A stretch of 64,000 nucleotides of DNA from Nemania diffusa (Eukaryota > Ascomycota > Sordariomycetes > Xylariales > Xylariaceae): contig JBBPUQ010000002.1 in assembly GCA_038501195.1 (NCBI GenBank), forward strand, positions 1,736,001 to 1,800,000. Direction: 5' to 3'. Positions 22,426-34,086 of the stretch are shown here, in pieces. How positions within the stretch are numbered: position 1 is the first letter of the stretch; every line of letters begins with the position of its first letter. Both the position numbers and the translations under genes were made by a program. The notes below the pieces were generated by a model. It saw only the letters and a program-made list of their open reading frames with translations. It was not told where the DNA came from and did no database searches.

Positions 22426-25400
22426 CTCTCGAGTAAAAGCTGGGCGGTAGTCTCATCACCACTTTTAGCCGCAGATAACATTAGTGAGTGAAGCATTTCA
22501 TGCACCGAATCGACCTGGTGCCCCTCCTGTAGTAGTAAGTTAATTAGAGTCTTCTGTCTAGTACAGAGGGCATAAGATATCGGCGTCCCTCCAATATTGT
22601 CTGCTAAGTCGACACGAGCCCCTGCCTCAACCAGCCGCTTCACAACAGCCTCGTGACCCTTCCGAGCGGCATATGACAGCGGAGTCCGACCATAGATATC
22701 TTTGGAATCGACATGGACACCTTCCGCAAACCATAATTTTATGGTGCTCCAATTATAAGGAAACCAGGGACGTTTGATCAACAACTCTACAATGTCGTCG
22801 AAACCATTCTCTGAAGCCCAGGAAAGTGCTGAGCGTTGATATGTGGCATCAACCCGGTGTAATTCAGCCTCATTTATTTTGAGGGAAATCTCTACTAGTT
22901 GCCCAAGTCCGAAGTACGAAGCAATCATTAGGGTTGAAAAATTCCGAGGAAAGTCTCCGCGTGTGCTATCCCAGTAGATTCTGAACCAAGTCCGGCAACG
23001 TCCTGACTGCGCATCACAGAGCTTTAACAGCGATGCTGTTACCGCTTTGTCGTTGATACGTGATATTCGGAAGTGAGCTGCCCAGTTCTTGGCAGAGTAC
23101 TTAAGGAAGTTGTGCTTGCTAAGGTATTTGGCTAAATCCTGTTTGCGAGGGTTGCGAGGGTCGCGAGGGTCGCGAGGGTTGCGAGGGTCGCGAGGGTCGC
23201 GAAGGTTGCGAAGGTCATCGTTAAGAACATAGGTTTTGAACTCGACGAAAAGGAGGTGCCAAATGCATATTTTCGCGAGGATGCGATGTGACTCTTGTGT
23301 CTGCAGCGAAGATTTCCATTTGAGCTGATTGGCGTGACTGTTTTGACCATTTGCGGTGCCATCTTGAACCAAAAATTCTTTCGCGGTCTGATGTAGGAGA
23401 TATATCTTCGAGCCAATAATAACTACGAAGAGCCCGCAGATGTCTCTTACGTACTCACGAAAACGCTCCTCTGATTTGAGGTTCAAGTCCTTGTATGACC
23501 GGTGACTTTCTCGGAGGGCTAGGGCTAGCTGCATCTCTGACAGAGTTAACGGTCGTGCTGCCGCAACAACAATATGTAACAGCCTCTTAGCTATTTCGGA
23601 ATCGCGACTCTTAGCCAGAATCCTCTCATAAGCCTCGTCGACAGTTTGTGGAAGCTGGGAAATGGCTTTATGAATACCTGTCTTGTCGATATCGATGTCG
23701 TCTTGGACTAAATCTAGCGTGAGATGAGCCCATAGATATGTCCGGTTAGGAACGCTTAGAAGCCCTTGCAAGAGAAGTTTTTCCTCGGACTGTTTGAGCC
23801 TTAAAGTTTCTCGGGTACTCTGAACTTGGGCTTTTATATAGACATCGATCTCTCCGGCAATTTTTTCCATCTCGATCTCGCTTTCCCCACTAAGGTGGAT
23901 AACAGGTAGCCCTTGGATTTGGAGGGGCTGGAAGCCTCGTCTGATATCACCATAGGGCCTACTCGTTAAGAGAAATTTCAAGTTCAAGTTATTTCTCGTG
24001 CCATAGAATTTGCGTAGATATCGGGTGAGCTCGGCCCGTCCTTGGTCTTCGCATTCATCGAATGCGTCAAGGATACAGATTATCTCGCCGGCATTCTTGT
24101 CTTGTGAAATTGAAATCAGGACGTCCCAAAGTTCGCCAAATGACTTAGTTAGATGCTTTCTATTAGTTTCAAACCGTTCTATAACCTTGTCAGATAAAAG
24201 AGCTCCATTTTGTTCGAATAGTTGAAGTAGGATACAGCAGAGAGCGCTCCTCGCGCTCCTCTGGTCCTCGAAGTCGTCCTTAAAGAAGAAATAGCATGTT
24301 GTTCTGGACTGGGTACTTGGAAGCTCAGAGTCAACCAGATGTTTCGCTAAGACAGACTTTCCACAGCCAGGATCTGCGGACACCCAGAGCATACTTGATG
24401 ATGTACTTTCTCGCCATCGACGAAAAGATTGGTGATTTACGAACCATTCACACGTTCCCGGGACTCGATCCGGGTTCCTTTCCTTTCTGTCTCGGTAGGG
24501 CGAGGTATTGAGCATCTCGAAAATAGCTCTTTTCCGAGCCGGGTCTAATGGCACTGTGCCTGTGGCTGTCGGAGTTGAATGACGATAATAGGGAACCCTC
24601 GGGGGATATACAGTGTCTATTCAAGTATTAGAGAATTATCCTCAAGTGAATTTTCTAGGGAACTAGAATACAAATATGCCAGGTTTGTGTCGGGGACATC
24701 TGCGTCTATTGAATTCTATCCACGGGGAGGTAAAACTTAAAGGCCACTTACCAGTGTCCCAATTCTCCAAAACCGCTTTCGTAGTAGCTGCAGCGGTAGC
24801 GGCCGCATATGGTTGACATCTCTTGCTCTTGTGACTATCCGCGTAATCACAGACACCCTTGATAATCAAGCAATTGGGAAATACCTCCCATGGACCTGCA
24901 CCTTCCATCTCGAAGGCGATGACTTCATCCTTCTCCGCCGCCCTGTCCCGATCTTCGCCGGACTTCATTACCGAGTCGCCTGACGCAACAAGCCCAAAAT
25001 GGATAGCAGGCGTACGAAACAGCGATGTTGACCGCGCACGAGGTACTAATGCTTGTTCATCGCATCCAAGATCTTGGCAACTGAGTTTGAGCGCCCTGTC
25101 GCATACCTCGGCTATCCCACTATTACACGTCAAGCACTCTGAAGGCATATGGTGCTTATGCCGGTATGTTGGCTTGAATAGCTGATCTTCAGTCGCTCCA
25201 GGATATGCTGCCGCATTGTCTGGGTCTTGTTGTAAAACACTGAGATACTCGATCGCCTTTTCCCTCAGCTGGCTTCGGATGTGGTTCATCTGCAACCTGT
25301 TTAGGAACGTACGAACTAGTGTGCTAGGCCGTGAGAGATTATCTCGAACGTGATCCTTCCGTATAAACTTATGAGGGAATTTTCTCCCGAGATCATATTG

Positions 25401-25778
25401 GATAATGCCATCGCTGACCACAACGTCGCCTAGATGAATATCGTCGTTTGGCGATTTCCCGGATGGCACGCCCCCGCAGATGCCGACTACTAGGGCAAGG
25501 CTGATCGCTTCGAAGCTTGTACGAAGGAAAGCTGCTGCAGTGGCAGCTGCAACTTTTCCCATGTTTGGCAAATGCACTAAGACAACGTTGTGACCGCTCA
25601 TGGCACCGAGCGAGTAGGTGTTTGTGTCTCCTGGTGCCTTACCACATTTCCTGTTATCCCAAAGCTCATCAAACAAGGCTGCGACGGCGTCCGCTTCGAG
25701 AGGCAGGGCACAAAAGATGGCTATGTCGAAATCATGCCGGTCCGTCGGCTGGGAGGGGTTCTGTAGGGTGGAGGACAT
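21279..25778 (-). CDS. NLR-like receptor: nucleoside phosphorylase-NACHT-ankyrin protein
   Basis: Two exons, 25778-24752 and 24559-21279, give 1435 residues; the downstream frame has only a GTG at its head, so the fusion by splicing is favoured. Residues about 20-340 are a PNP_UDP phosphorylase-like domain (VVGICGGVPSG, LGDVVVSDG, FEMEGAG, VCDYADSHK). A NACHT NTPase follows with Walker A near 407-411 (DPGCGKS) and Walker B near 503-514 (ICILDAFDECED). From about residue 880 runs an ankyrin array of roughly 15-17 units with TPLSWAAxN cores; several adjacent units are nearly identical in DNA. This is the architecture of fungal NLRs involved in non-self recognition and heterokaryon incompatibility; the ligand is unknown. 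An in-frame RDP/RNP tripeptide repeat sits near residues 790-812. The C-terminus stops inside an ankyrin unit (see findings). Confidence 0.9.
23143..23217 (-). repeat. 9-bp in-frame minisatellite coding Arg-Asp-Pro / Arg-Asn-Pro
   Basis: About eight copies of a 9-base unit (GTCGCGAGG or GTTGCGAGG on the plus strand) inside the NLR gene between NACHT and ankyrin regions. Copies differ only at one base, giving Asp or Asn. Confidence 0.85.
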
Positions 25779-26208
25779 CTTTTCGTCGCACGTCAATATC
25801 GTTGTAACTCAATCGTTTCGATGTGCTGGATTGGAAGATCATCGTCGAGGGTATTACTACAGAAACAGCAGTGGCTGCACGGGGATCTGAGATTAAGCCT
25901 GGCGGCAAGGTGCCACCCAATCACGGCATCATTTTCAGCTTATCAAAATCGAGGTTCTATTAGTGGTGCCTAGACAGTGAGAATTGCTGTGCAATAGGGA
26001 GCTTTTGTCAATGTACCATAGCTGCAAGTAGGTAGCCTAACTACACTAGCCACCTTTCATAGCTTAGCTGAGCCATCTTATCTATTTAATTCGACGATGG
26101 CTACTTTCCCACCTATGGTCACTTAGTACAGGTATGAAGAAGGTTAGTATTTACAACAAGTAGTTGCGATGGTAACTATCTAAATAAAATACAGATTTGG
26201 ACTCAGTT
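25779..26208. promoter_or_regulatory. Upstream region of the NLR gene
   Basis: About 430 bases between the NLR start and the TIR element. It contains no gene. The first 100 bases are probably 5' leader. Confidence 0.4.
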
Positions 26209-26880
26209 GACGGTGGGCCATACGTACATACACCGACAAACCTATTTTTTCTCCAATTTCTGGTTTCAGAAAACAGTTTGCAAAATAAAAAGACTATAAT
26301 ACAAAAACAATAGTTAATATATTTGTATATTTCTAGCTTAATTGCATTTAATTGACTTGACTGTACTTGATGGATTTGACTGCACTTGATTGATTTGACT
26401 GGACTAGACCCTAGCTGACCTAACTGACCTACTGACTGAACTGGACTTAACTAAACTTAAATCAATTAAATCAATTGGTTTATTAAGTCTAGTTAGGTCA
26501 ACTAGGTCAGTCAGGTCAGTCAGGTCCAGTCAGGTCCAGTCAGGTCAGTCAGGGCAATTATAAAAAAGCAGGTGGCCCTGCGTAGGCGATCCCGCTGCTC
26601 GGCGGTCAAAGCGCGATTGTAAGTGCAAGTCGTACGGCTGTACTTACTATAGGTAAGCTAAAGTCAGTGTGCTTTTAACACAGCAGCTATTATACTTATA
26701 TATCAATTAAATTAGCTAGATATAATTGCAACATAAAAAATAATAAACAATATTAATGTCTTATTATATAAAAGCGTTAATTTATGTTGTTTAAAAGACT
26801 AAAAACAGAAAACGAAAACAGAAAACGAAAAAGTAAAAAAGAAAATGGTTTGTCGGATAATGTGCATATGGCCCACCGTC
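26209..26880. mobile_element. Non-autonomous DNA transposon with long terminal inverted repeats (672 bp)
   Basis: Left end GACGGTGGGCCATACG and right end CATATGGCCCACCGTC are inverted copies. The match continues inward (ACCGACAAACC against GGTTTGTCGG) and again more loosely for over 100 bases (CTAGCTTAATT... against ...AATTAGCTAG). There is no transposase frame. The middle (about 26340-26560) is a degenerate GACT/AGTC-rich repeat that is itself inverted around 26470. No clear target duplication is visible, so the outer boundary may be off by a few bases or the duplication has decayed. Superfamily unknown. Confidence 0.75.
26340..26562. repeat. Inverted, degenerate GACT/AGTC-rich minisatellite
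   Basis: The left half reads in units such as TTGACTGTACTTGA and CTGACCTAACTGACC; the right half is the inverse (AGGTCAGTCAGGTCCAGTC). Together they could fold into a hairpin of over 200 bases centred near 26470. Confidence 0.75.
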
Positions 26881-27086
26881 TATGGCCCTCCCTATCAGTT
26901 AGCGGCGAGTTAACGGGTGACTTGCGAGTTTAGAAATATGGAGCAATACTTAGAGTGCCTAAGGTATCCACCCTCAACTGACGCCCCAGTTATTTGGGAC
27001 CATTTATTCCTTTAACTGCTATATCCTCTGATATCATCACCCACCAACAATATCAGAAAAGGAGAGAAAAGAGGAAAAAGGCCACA

Positions 27087-28034
27087 ATGAACAACTTCGG
27101 CGTAATAGAACTAGCCAGCACGAAAACAACTAACGCGCCAGGCTGGGCCTACGTGCCCGACAGGCAACACCACCACCACCACGCCTCCACATCGACGACG
27201 AACCGGAAGCGCGCGCGGAACGCAGCCAACGGCGGCGCGCCGCTGAGCCTCGCGGACGCCAACGCGCGACAGGAGGTCAAGGCGCGGCGCGAGATCGAGA
27301 TCCTCGACCGGGACAACGCGCGCGAGGCGCAGGTCGCGATCCCCGCGAAGCCGGCGGGCAGCGGCAGTAGTAGCAGGGCGGCAGCGGCGGCGGCGGCGGC
27401 GGCTAAGAAGCACACACCGAACGTGCGCAGGATCCTGCAGTCGCAGAAGACGTTCGCGAACCACCTCGACGACCACGTGGCCCTGCTCTCGCAGCAGCAG
27501 GAGGCGAATCCCAGCGGCAGCGGCACGCCCGCGGCGCCAGCAGCAGCCGGTGCCGCTACCGCCGAAACCACCACCACCACTACATCCAGACGGCCCGGCC
27601 AGCGACAGGCCCCCGCGTCGACGAAGAAACCCAGCACGAAGCGCGAGCCCGAAGACGCAGAGATGCTCGACGTCCCCTCGCCCTCTCCCCACGCCCCGAC
27701 ACAACAGCCGCGAAGCGCCATCTTAGCACCGCACCCCCCTCCCCCCGCGCACCCGGAAGACCACAACCCGTTCTTCGCCTCACGTCTGCCGCCCCTGCCT
27801 CCCGACGACGAGCTCCGCGCCCTCCTGGCCGCGCCCCCGCTGAGCTACCTTGAGGCGCGGGGGACCTGGCCGCCGAATTCCGGCGGGGACGGCCAGCAGT
27901 ATCCCACGCGCGTGTTCTGCGCGGTCTGCGGGTACTGGGGCCGCGTGCGGTGCATGAAGTGCGGGACGCGGGTATGTGCCCTAGATTGTCTGGAGACGCA
28001 CAAAGAGGAATGCATTACGCGGTATGGGCTATAA
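27087..28034 (+). CDS. VPS71: SWR1-complex subunit Vps71/Swc6, HIT-type zinc finger
   Basis: Single exon, 315 residues from the ATG at 27087 (the longer frame begins at TTG and was trimmed). The C-terminus carries a HIT zinc finger (FCAVCGYWG, CMKCGTRVC, then HKEEC), the diagnostic module of Vps71/Swc6. The middle is low complexity: a histidine run (six), an alanine run (nine) and proline-rich stretches. The segment RRILQSQKTFANHLDD matches the conserved block upstream of the finger in fungal homologues. SWR1 exchanges H2A for H2A.Z in nucleosomes. The gene is strongly GC-biased compared with its flanks, giving large antisense shadows. Confidence 0.88.
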   Translation: MNNFGVIELASTKTTNAPGWAYVPDRQHHHHHASTSTTNRKRARNAANGGAPLSLADANARQEVKARREIEILDRDNAREAQVAIPAKPAGSGSSSRAAAAAAAAAKKHTPNVRRILQSQKTFANHLDDHVALLSQQQEANPSGSGTPAAPAAAGAATAETTTTTTSRRPGQRQAPASTKKPSTKREPEDAEMLDVPSPSPHAPTQQPRSAILAPHPPPPAHPEDHNPFFASRLPPLPPDDELRALLAAPPLSYLEARGTWPPNSGGDGQQYPTRVFCAVCGYWGRVRCMKCGTRVCALDCLETHKEECITRYGL

Positions 28035-28619
28035 AAAGGATTGAGCGAATACAACAATTAAAGAGAGACACGGAGGGCGCATTTAAGACGGCGTATGGCA
28101 GGTATTTTGTTTCGTTCAAGATGGGTTAAGCAATTTCTAGGGTTTTATGCCGCCAAAACTGAGTCACTATTTATCGCATATATGGCATGGAAAACGGCAC
28201 GATACGGAGCAATCAAAAGAACGATGATACCCCTCTACAACAAATAAAGGCGTCTGTGTGATTTCCCTCAAGGGAATCGTTAATATTGATTTTGATTTTA
28301 TCTCTAAGTTTTACAATTTTCTCTCATCGGTCTTCTCTAGACGGGAAGGGATTAATTCCATAACCCTTTAGGATTCTCATGGCATATGTACAGCAAGAGC
28401 AAATATACAGCTTGGTTGTTGGTTTGAAATCCTCGTACATCACATCTGAAAAGGCCCGCAAACGCCAAATGGTAGCTCTCGCCTAGTTTTCTTGTTCCCT
28501 AAGGGTATCTTCTACCCACATGCTCGCATGTACGAATCGAATACGAAAGGTATTGTCGTGGGGTCCAGTTGCCCAGCCGCAGCTCAATACGCTTGATCAA
28601 AAGTCTTTGTTTTGGATGC
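28035..28619. other. Convergent intergenic region
   Basis: 3' untranslated regions of the Vps71 gene and the small secreted protein gene; nothing else seen. Confidence 0.45.
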
Positions 28620-29161
28620 TTATGGTGACTCGAGAGTGAAGTCGACATTGCCAGATGAGGCACCGCCGGCACAGGTTCCGCTCATGCTACCTGTGGGGCA
28701 GATAGCGCGCGATGCTCTAATACACTGCTCCCAGCGACCCTTGGAGATGTTGATCGTGGCACCTTTGGTGGCGGCGTTGAGCGTGAATTTAGCGCTTCCG
28801 GACTGGCCGGTCGTAGTCTGAGGTGCGCCACCACACTTGGTGATGGAGCCGGCAATGCCTCCGCAGATTCCCAGTTCAGCCACATTTTGGTCGTGGAAGA
28901 CGATCTTACTGGGGGGATGTCAGCGTACAAGAAGAGAAGAGAAAACCTCGCCGACGTATAGATCGAAGGACGGGCAACGAAGAAAACTTACAGGTTAGGA
29001 TCGATACACTTCACATCACTCACTGCGGCTGGGTTTACTGAAGTGCTGGCTCGCAGGGCTAGGACCTCGAAATGCTCGTTATCGACTGTGTAGCGTGGCC
29101 AAACGGGTGACGCGAAGGAGCAGGCAGCGCTGACGAGGAGGAAGAGCGTAGAGTAATGCAT
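28620..29161 (-). CDS. Small secreted cysteine-containing protein
   Basis: Exons 29161-28992 and 28908-28620 give 152 residues. A signal peptide is clear (MHYSTLFLLVSAACSFASP). The mature part contains six cysteines, arranged CxID near residue 51, GICGG, TKCGG, EQCIR, AICPTG and GTCAGG, suggesting three disulfides. It contains no known enzyme motif. Size, signal peptide and cysteine content fit a fungal apoplastic or cell-surface protein and a candidate effector, but that function is inference only. The intron is GT-AG with a pyrimidine-rich CCCCCCAG acceptor. A long 5' leader containing pyrimidine-rich sequence lies upstream. Confidence 0.78.
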
Positions 29162-31154
29162 TGTAGCGATATGATTTGTTTGTGGGATGGTTCCTGTCTT
29201 TTTTTGTTTCTCCTGGTTCGAATATCGTGAGCAGGTACGATAACGGTTCTAGACGAGGGCGAGACGAGAAGAGAAGGGAACGACTGTAAGAGAACGAGAG
29301 CTAGAAAGAAAGTAAAACAGACGTCAAGTCTGATGGCGTTTGATGGAAAGAAAGAGAATGACTGTAACCAGCAGCGTGAGAAGTGAAGGGAAGAGAAAGG
29401 GAAATGAATATGGCACGACACGACGTGATATTCAAGTACGACAGATGCGGTGGTTGGCAAAGGCAATCGCGAGGTGAAGCAAACTTGGGGTGAGGTCAAT
29501 TTTATGAATATGAGACGGGTCTAGGCCTGCTAGGGCTTAGACGGTTAGACCAGCGAGGGAGGCAAGGAATAATATTGGCAGGTGCCATCTACACATCTTC
29601 TAGCCAGGGTAGGACCTATATCGCGCCTATATCATCACGGTCATACTTATCGGACGATCTAGGTGCGACCCGGGTCTGCATGGTGCCTTCAACAAGGTAG
29701 TAGAGACTGCCTAACACAGATTGCAGCCTAGCACAGCAGACACTAGACTACGGTTACTGCTACACCTAGTGTTCTAGGTGCCTGTCATACTAATGTACTC
29801 TGTGCTAGGGTAGAAGACCTGGGGAAGCACGATCAAGATCAATAGCTGTGAGCTCTGTAACCCAAACTGGCAGTCCTCTCATTTTAGTATTCCCTAAAGC
29901 TGGGAAATCAACTCTACAGTGGATCGACAAGTGTTTCGATGAGAGTCAAGACATCTTGGCGGGTCGGACCAACAACAGTGGGCATTTTTGTGCCTCGGAG
30001 ATGGGGGCCGGGGTATTTTCCGAATTCGTATTTGTAGACTGCCTACCGATACACGTACACAGATGAAATGACCATCATTGATAACGTGTCCTACTCGAAC
30101 TCGAACAGGCAGTTTAAGTTCGTGGCCTAAGCCTCTCCGTTCCTATTGTTTAGAGATCTCCATGGGAGGAAAGACGATCATAAGCAAGTTAGCGAAAATC
30201 ATAAGCGAGCGAAGACCTTTTCGGCAGCTCGGAAGCACCGCCTCGAAAGCTGGGAAAATGTCATGAATTAGGATGGAAAGAGGTTAAATCTGAAACGCGC
30301 GAATGATGATCGCAGGGGCTGAGGAGCTTGTGGGGTGAACCGATAGGCAAACAGGCGTGTATATAGCACAGCTACCAGCAGGCAATTCAGCAATTGATTG
30401 GTGGCTTTGCTTCTGCATTATTATGTTCACATCCCCCTCGCCAAAAACATGAAACTCACTACCAGCAGTTCTAAGCCTCCTGGAAGCCCTACGGGGCCGT
30501 CGGGTCAGACCACATTGGGCAATTCGCTGAAGACAAGTTAAAGATAGGTTAGATCAGGGCGCATAGACATTACTGTAGGTAGACGACACGGTCCGCTGAT
30601 AGGCAGACGACCTGCTTATTGTCGGGATGCGGGCTATGGGCGTTTAAGCATCACGACCCCGTTGAATCAAGGAGTGGATGATAGGGAACGTTATGCTTGG
30701 TCGACTCGGAGGCACCAAGGGAACGAATGGGAAATAAGACGACCCGAGTGACGAGCACGAATCTAAGCAGTAAAATTGTAGTAAGTGGTCATTTGTTCTG
30801 GCAGTTTCACAAGGGGAAAATATGTACCCCTAAGAATAGACACCAGGATCGGTCGGTACGCTCATCCGCGTGTAGCATTAATCGCAAAGCTTTCTATATT
30901 AGTCGAGGCTAGCGAGCTCACGGATCTCCGTCCCTCTCGAGGCAGTGTAGGTAGGTATTATAAACAAAATGTCGTCATGTTACCTTGATCATGCTCACGC
31001 TGCGTACCTATGAATACGTATTGTATGTCATGTACAGCCTCGAAGACCGCGCATGTAGCCCATCAATCCAGGTAAATTAGTAGGTAATTGTATATCTGTC
31101 AAAAGTAGTAGCGCTAATTGACGGTAGCCCAGCCCCGATCTTTCCGAGTGTTCA
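29162..31154. other. Gene-free interval
   Basis: No convincing gene. Around 29727-29812 an imperfect palindrome (CCTAGCACAG against CTGTGCTAGG, with ACACTAG/CTAGTGT inside) could form a hairpin. The first 350 bases are likely promoter and leader of the secreted protein gene. Confidence 0.4.
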
Positions 31155-31692
31155 CGCCTTGGTTATTCGTAGAGGACGTTCTACTATCCGTAGAGGAATC
31201 TAAACCCTTTTCGGAAGGGCCCCCTAAAAACCCATATATTTCTCTGATCCTTACCTAATTTGTCAGAAATGGTCGGGCAATAGAAAAAACAACGGTCAAA
31301 ATGTAATACCTGCAGGTACAAACGTTTGGTAGTAGTTTTGACCAGAAACGAAGTATTTTGAAGTTAAAATAGGTCTTAAAACAATTAATATTTTCACGTT
31401 ATCTAAGGCCGCAGTGTAGCAGCAGCTTAGGTTATTGTGGCTGTAGTGGCTTACGCATATTTCATTGTGGCTTAGTAGCAAATTTTGCACATGCACCTCT
31501 AACTTACGCTGCTTAGTTGGTGGGACCGACTGTATTTTTAGATGAAAATCCAGGATTTGCTGGGGCCAGCTCTACAACACTTATAAATTAGGTAGGGATC
31601 GGAGCAGGTCCAAGCTTCAGCGGGACATCTTTCCCAATGGGGTTTAGATTCCTCTACGGATAGTAGAACGTCCTCTACGAATAACTGAGGCG
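31155..31692. mobile_element. MITE-like element with 9-bp target duplication (538 bp)
   Basis: Terminal inverted repeats of at least 53 bp: CGCCTTGGTTATTCGTAGAG at the left and its inverse with three changes near the tip at the right, both continuing through an identical ACGTTCTACTATCCGTAGAG block. A second block further in (GATCCTTACCTAATTT against AAATTAGGTAGGGATC) extends the inverted repeat to over 100 bp. The direct repeat GAGTGTTCA flanks both ends (31146-31154 and 31693-31701). There is no transposase frame. A 9-bp duplication with long TIRs is typical of Mutator-like elements, so a MULE-derived MITE is the best guess. Confidence 0.88.
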
Positions 31693-31838
31693 GAGTGTTC
31701 ATACGAGTTGATACGAGGAGCCGATTAATAACTATTTTAAATATCGAACGTAAAGTGGATTTGGCAACACGTATACAAGTAAGTGTATTAGGCCGAAGCC
31801 GTAGAGTGCTATCGGATCCTTACGTGTAAAAAAAGACA

Positions 31839-33307
31839 TCACTTCGCCGGCGCTTTGCGCTCACCACAAACACCACAGATACCGGAATCGCCGGGATTCA
31901 GGTACTTGCTCCCGTGACATGCACTGCTCTTACATCTCCAAAAAGCTACCTTGCTGGGAGCCAATACGTGAGAGCACGCCTCGCAAATGGTGGAGCCTGT
32001 AACGTTTCTGAAGGAGCAAATCGGACAGTCTCGGATGACAGGTTTGGTCTCTGCTTCGGATTTGAATGTAATGGCGTTACTCGTCGAGCTCTCTGCTACT
32101 GCGAGTGATATCTGTCTGCTTGCAACCGGTCTTGACTGGATCCGGTGCAGTGAAGGCTCATCTATCTCAGACTTGACAACTGTGGGTGACCGCGATCTCT
32201 CACGCTTGATGCGTGATGCCGAAGCCAGTTCGCGCATTTCGTTCTGTGCATCGCCATCCGCCGGGTTCTCGTCCTCGCATACCTTGATTAGGCGCCGGCC
32301 TTCCTTGTCGACAATACTCGGGCCGCTTTCATCGTAATCAGATGCGGCTTCTGATCCAGAATCGCTAGCCGTCCCATTCTCGTCCGTATCTGCCTCTTCT
32401 TTCACTTCCTCGACCTTCTTCTGCTGGTCAAACCGAGCTAGGGCAGCAGCAGCTCTCAACTCGCGACCTCTTTTGCTCCCAGCAACTCTAGGCTTTCCCT
32501 TGATCTTTTTGCCCTTTTCTAGCTCAGTCTTGATCTCTTCATCTTCGCCAAGGGCAACGCCGTTCGCTCCAAATTTCTTCAAGATGCGCCGTTCCTTTTG
32601 CTCTTGGTAGGTGAGTTGCTTGCGAGGTTTTCTTTTTCTTCCTCTCGAGCGATAGGTTCCGCCGCACAAGTGTTCGGGTAGCACGTCATCGGCAAGAATG
32701 GTGTTTGCTTCAAATTCGCCCGATTCGAGCAACGTGCCCCGGCCCCAGAGCCCTTCACCACTATATTTACGAGACCAGAGACCTCTCATATCATCGGCGT
32801 ACTGATTTCTGACAGCCCAGAAGGCCTTTGAATGATTCATTTGCTTGCAGTGCGCGAGTCTGTCCCCGTTTATTAGAATTGAGTGACTTGTTTTATACGG
32901 AGCGGTATACCCACTCGTGCATCATGACCATCTGTACATAGTTGAAAGGGAGCCATCGCCCTGTCGATGGGGACTTCAAGACTAGTTGTATCACCTCGCC
33001 GGCATTGAAATTCCGACCAACAAACTCCCGGTTTGGTTCGTACTCTTCAAGCGACATGACAAAAATATGATGCTGTCGCATAACAGGCACTGCGCTGGTC
33101 AGTAGGTATAGTGCATAGACTACAGCAAGGCTAACACCACGACGGTTAGAGACGATGCATCAACTAGAACTCACCACATTGCGCAGCGATGCGCTCTAAG
33201 AAATCTTGCGCGATAGTCTCATCATTGCCTTTCAAGGGCTTGATGAAATTTATGTGGTCATTCGGCTGAGACTTCCTCGCATTCAGTCGCTCGAAACCTA
33301 GAGGCAT
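31839..33307 (-). CDS. WSS1: DNA-dependent metalloprotease Wss1 (WLM domain)
   Basis: Exons 33307-33175, 33089-32915 and 32859-31839 give 442 residues. Splicing the second intron rebuilds the zinc site HELAHCKQMNH (His102, Glu103, His106, His112), which no single open frame shows. The WLM domain spans about 1-180 (CVPVMRQHHIFVMSLEEY, NFNAGEVIQLVLK). The middle is charged and disordered. The C-terminus has RanBP2-like or related Cys pairs (DCPICSF, CEAC, and C..C/CGVC in the last 50 residues). Wss1/SPRTN proteases degrade proteins covalently trapped on DNA, with help from Cdc48 and SUMO. Predicted location is nuclear. All three pieces close in frame. Confidence 0.93.
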
Positions 33308-34086
33308 GATTCCTTATGCTTTCAAGAGTATGCATAAGGTACTAGAAAACTGATACAACAAAACTAGACGCCCAAGGCTATCAGACCCTTTCTATCGTTT
33401 CCATCCAAATCAGTACGGATTTAGTCGCTTAGTCGCTGCTTAGTTGTCTTTTATGATGGCAGATGATGATGTAGCAAGAAGCCGTTGTTTGATGTTACAG
33501 GCTAGATGGTTCGCTAGTGTGGCTTTTGAGAATATGACAATGACAGATGCCCGCTTTTCCGCTAATCCGCCAGTTAATTGAACACATGCATGTTTGTATA
33601 TAATTTGTTCATCCTTAAAAACGTATTAAACTTGTATATTTTTAAAATACATAACTATGTATTGTTTATTACTTAACGCATTAAATAAAGTTTTAATTTA
33701 ATAATTCATTTATCGACGACTTCCAGTAGGTAGGTACCTAGTTATAAGCTCCTTTTCACCAGGTTAATCGCACGGCCACTATCTCCGCGTTGATAAAGTC
33801 GCCAGCATCCTCACGTTTAGATTTTTAGAGTGTGACCTAGCTCAGTACCTAACCTAATATTAGGTACCTTCTCAACTAGAAAAGAAGTGCTGCTACTATT
33901 TCTAGCTACTTGCTAGTAGCACTCTACCTGAATATCAACCTTTGGCCGCGAGTAATACGCGAGCATATGGAATGGCAGAGAAATAGAGCTGCTCAATGAT
34001 TCTCAGATGTATGCAATGCTCTACCCACTTTCTCTCGAATTTCGTGGGACTATTTTCATATGTAAGATACAAATCCTTTTCCCCCA
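33308..34086. other. Intergenic with AT-rich patch
   Basis: Upstream of WSS1 and downstream of the kelch gene. A patch of about 140 bases at 33585-33715 is markedly AT-rich and may be a small decayed repeat. No gene seen. Confidence 0.4.

Noticed and set aside
24560..24751. Separate genes for the phosphorylase-like and NACHT-ankyrin frames
   Set aside because: The downstream frame has no ATG at its head, and a GTAAGT donor and CACAG acceptor join both parts in phase.
27111..27766. Two long minus-strand frames over the Vps71 gene
   Set aside because: Low-complexity shadows of a GC-biased exon; the plus strand has the HIT finger.
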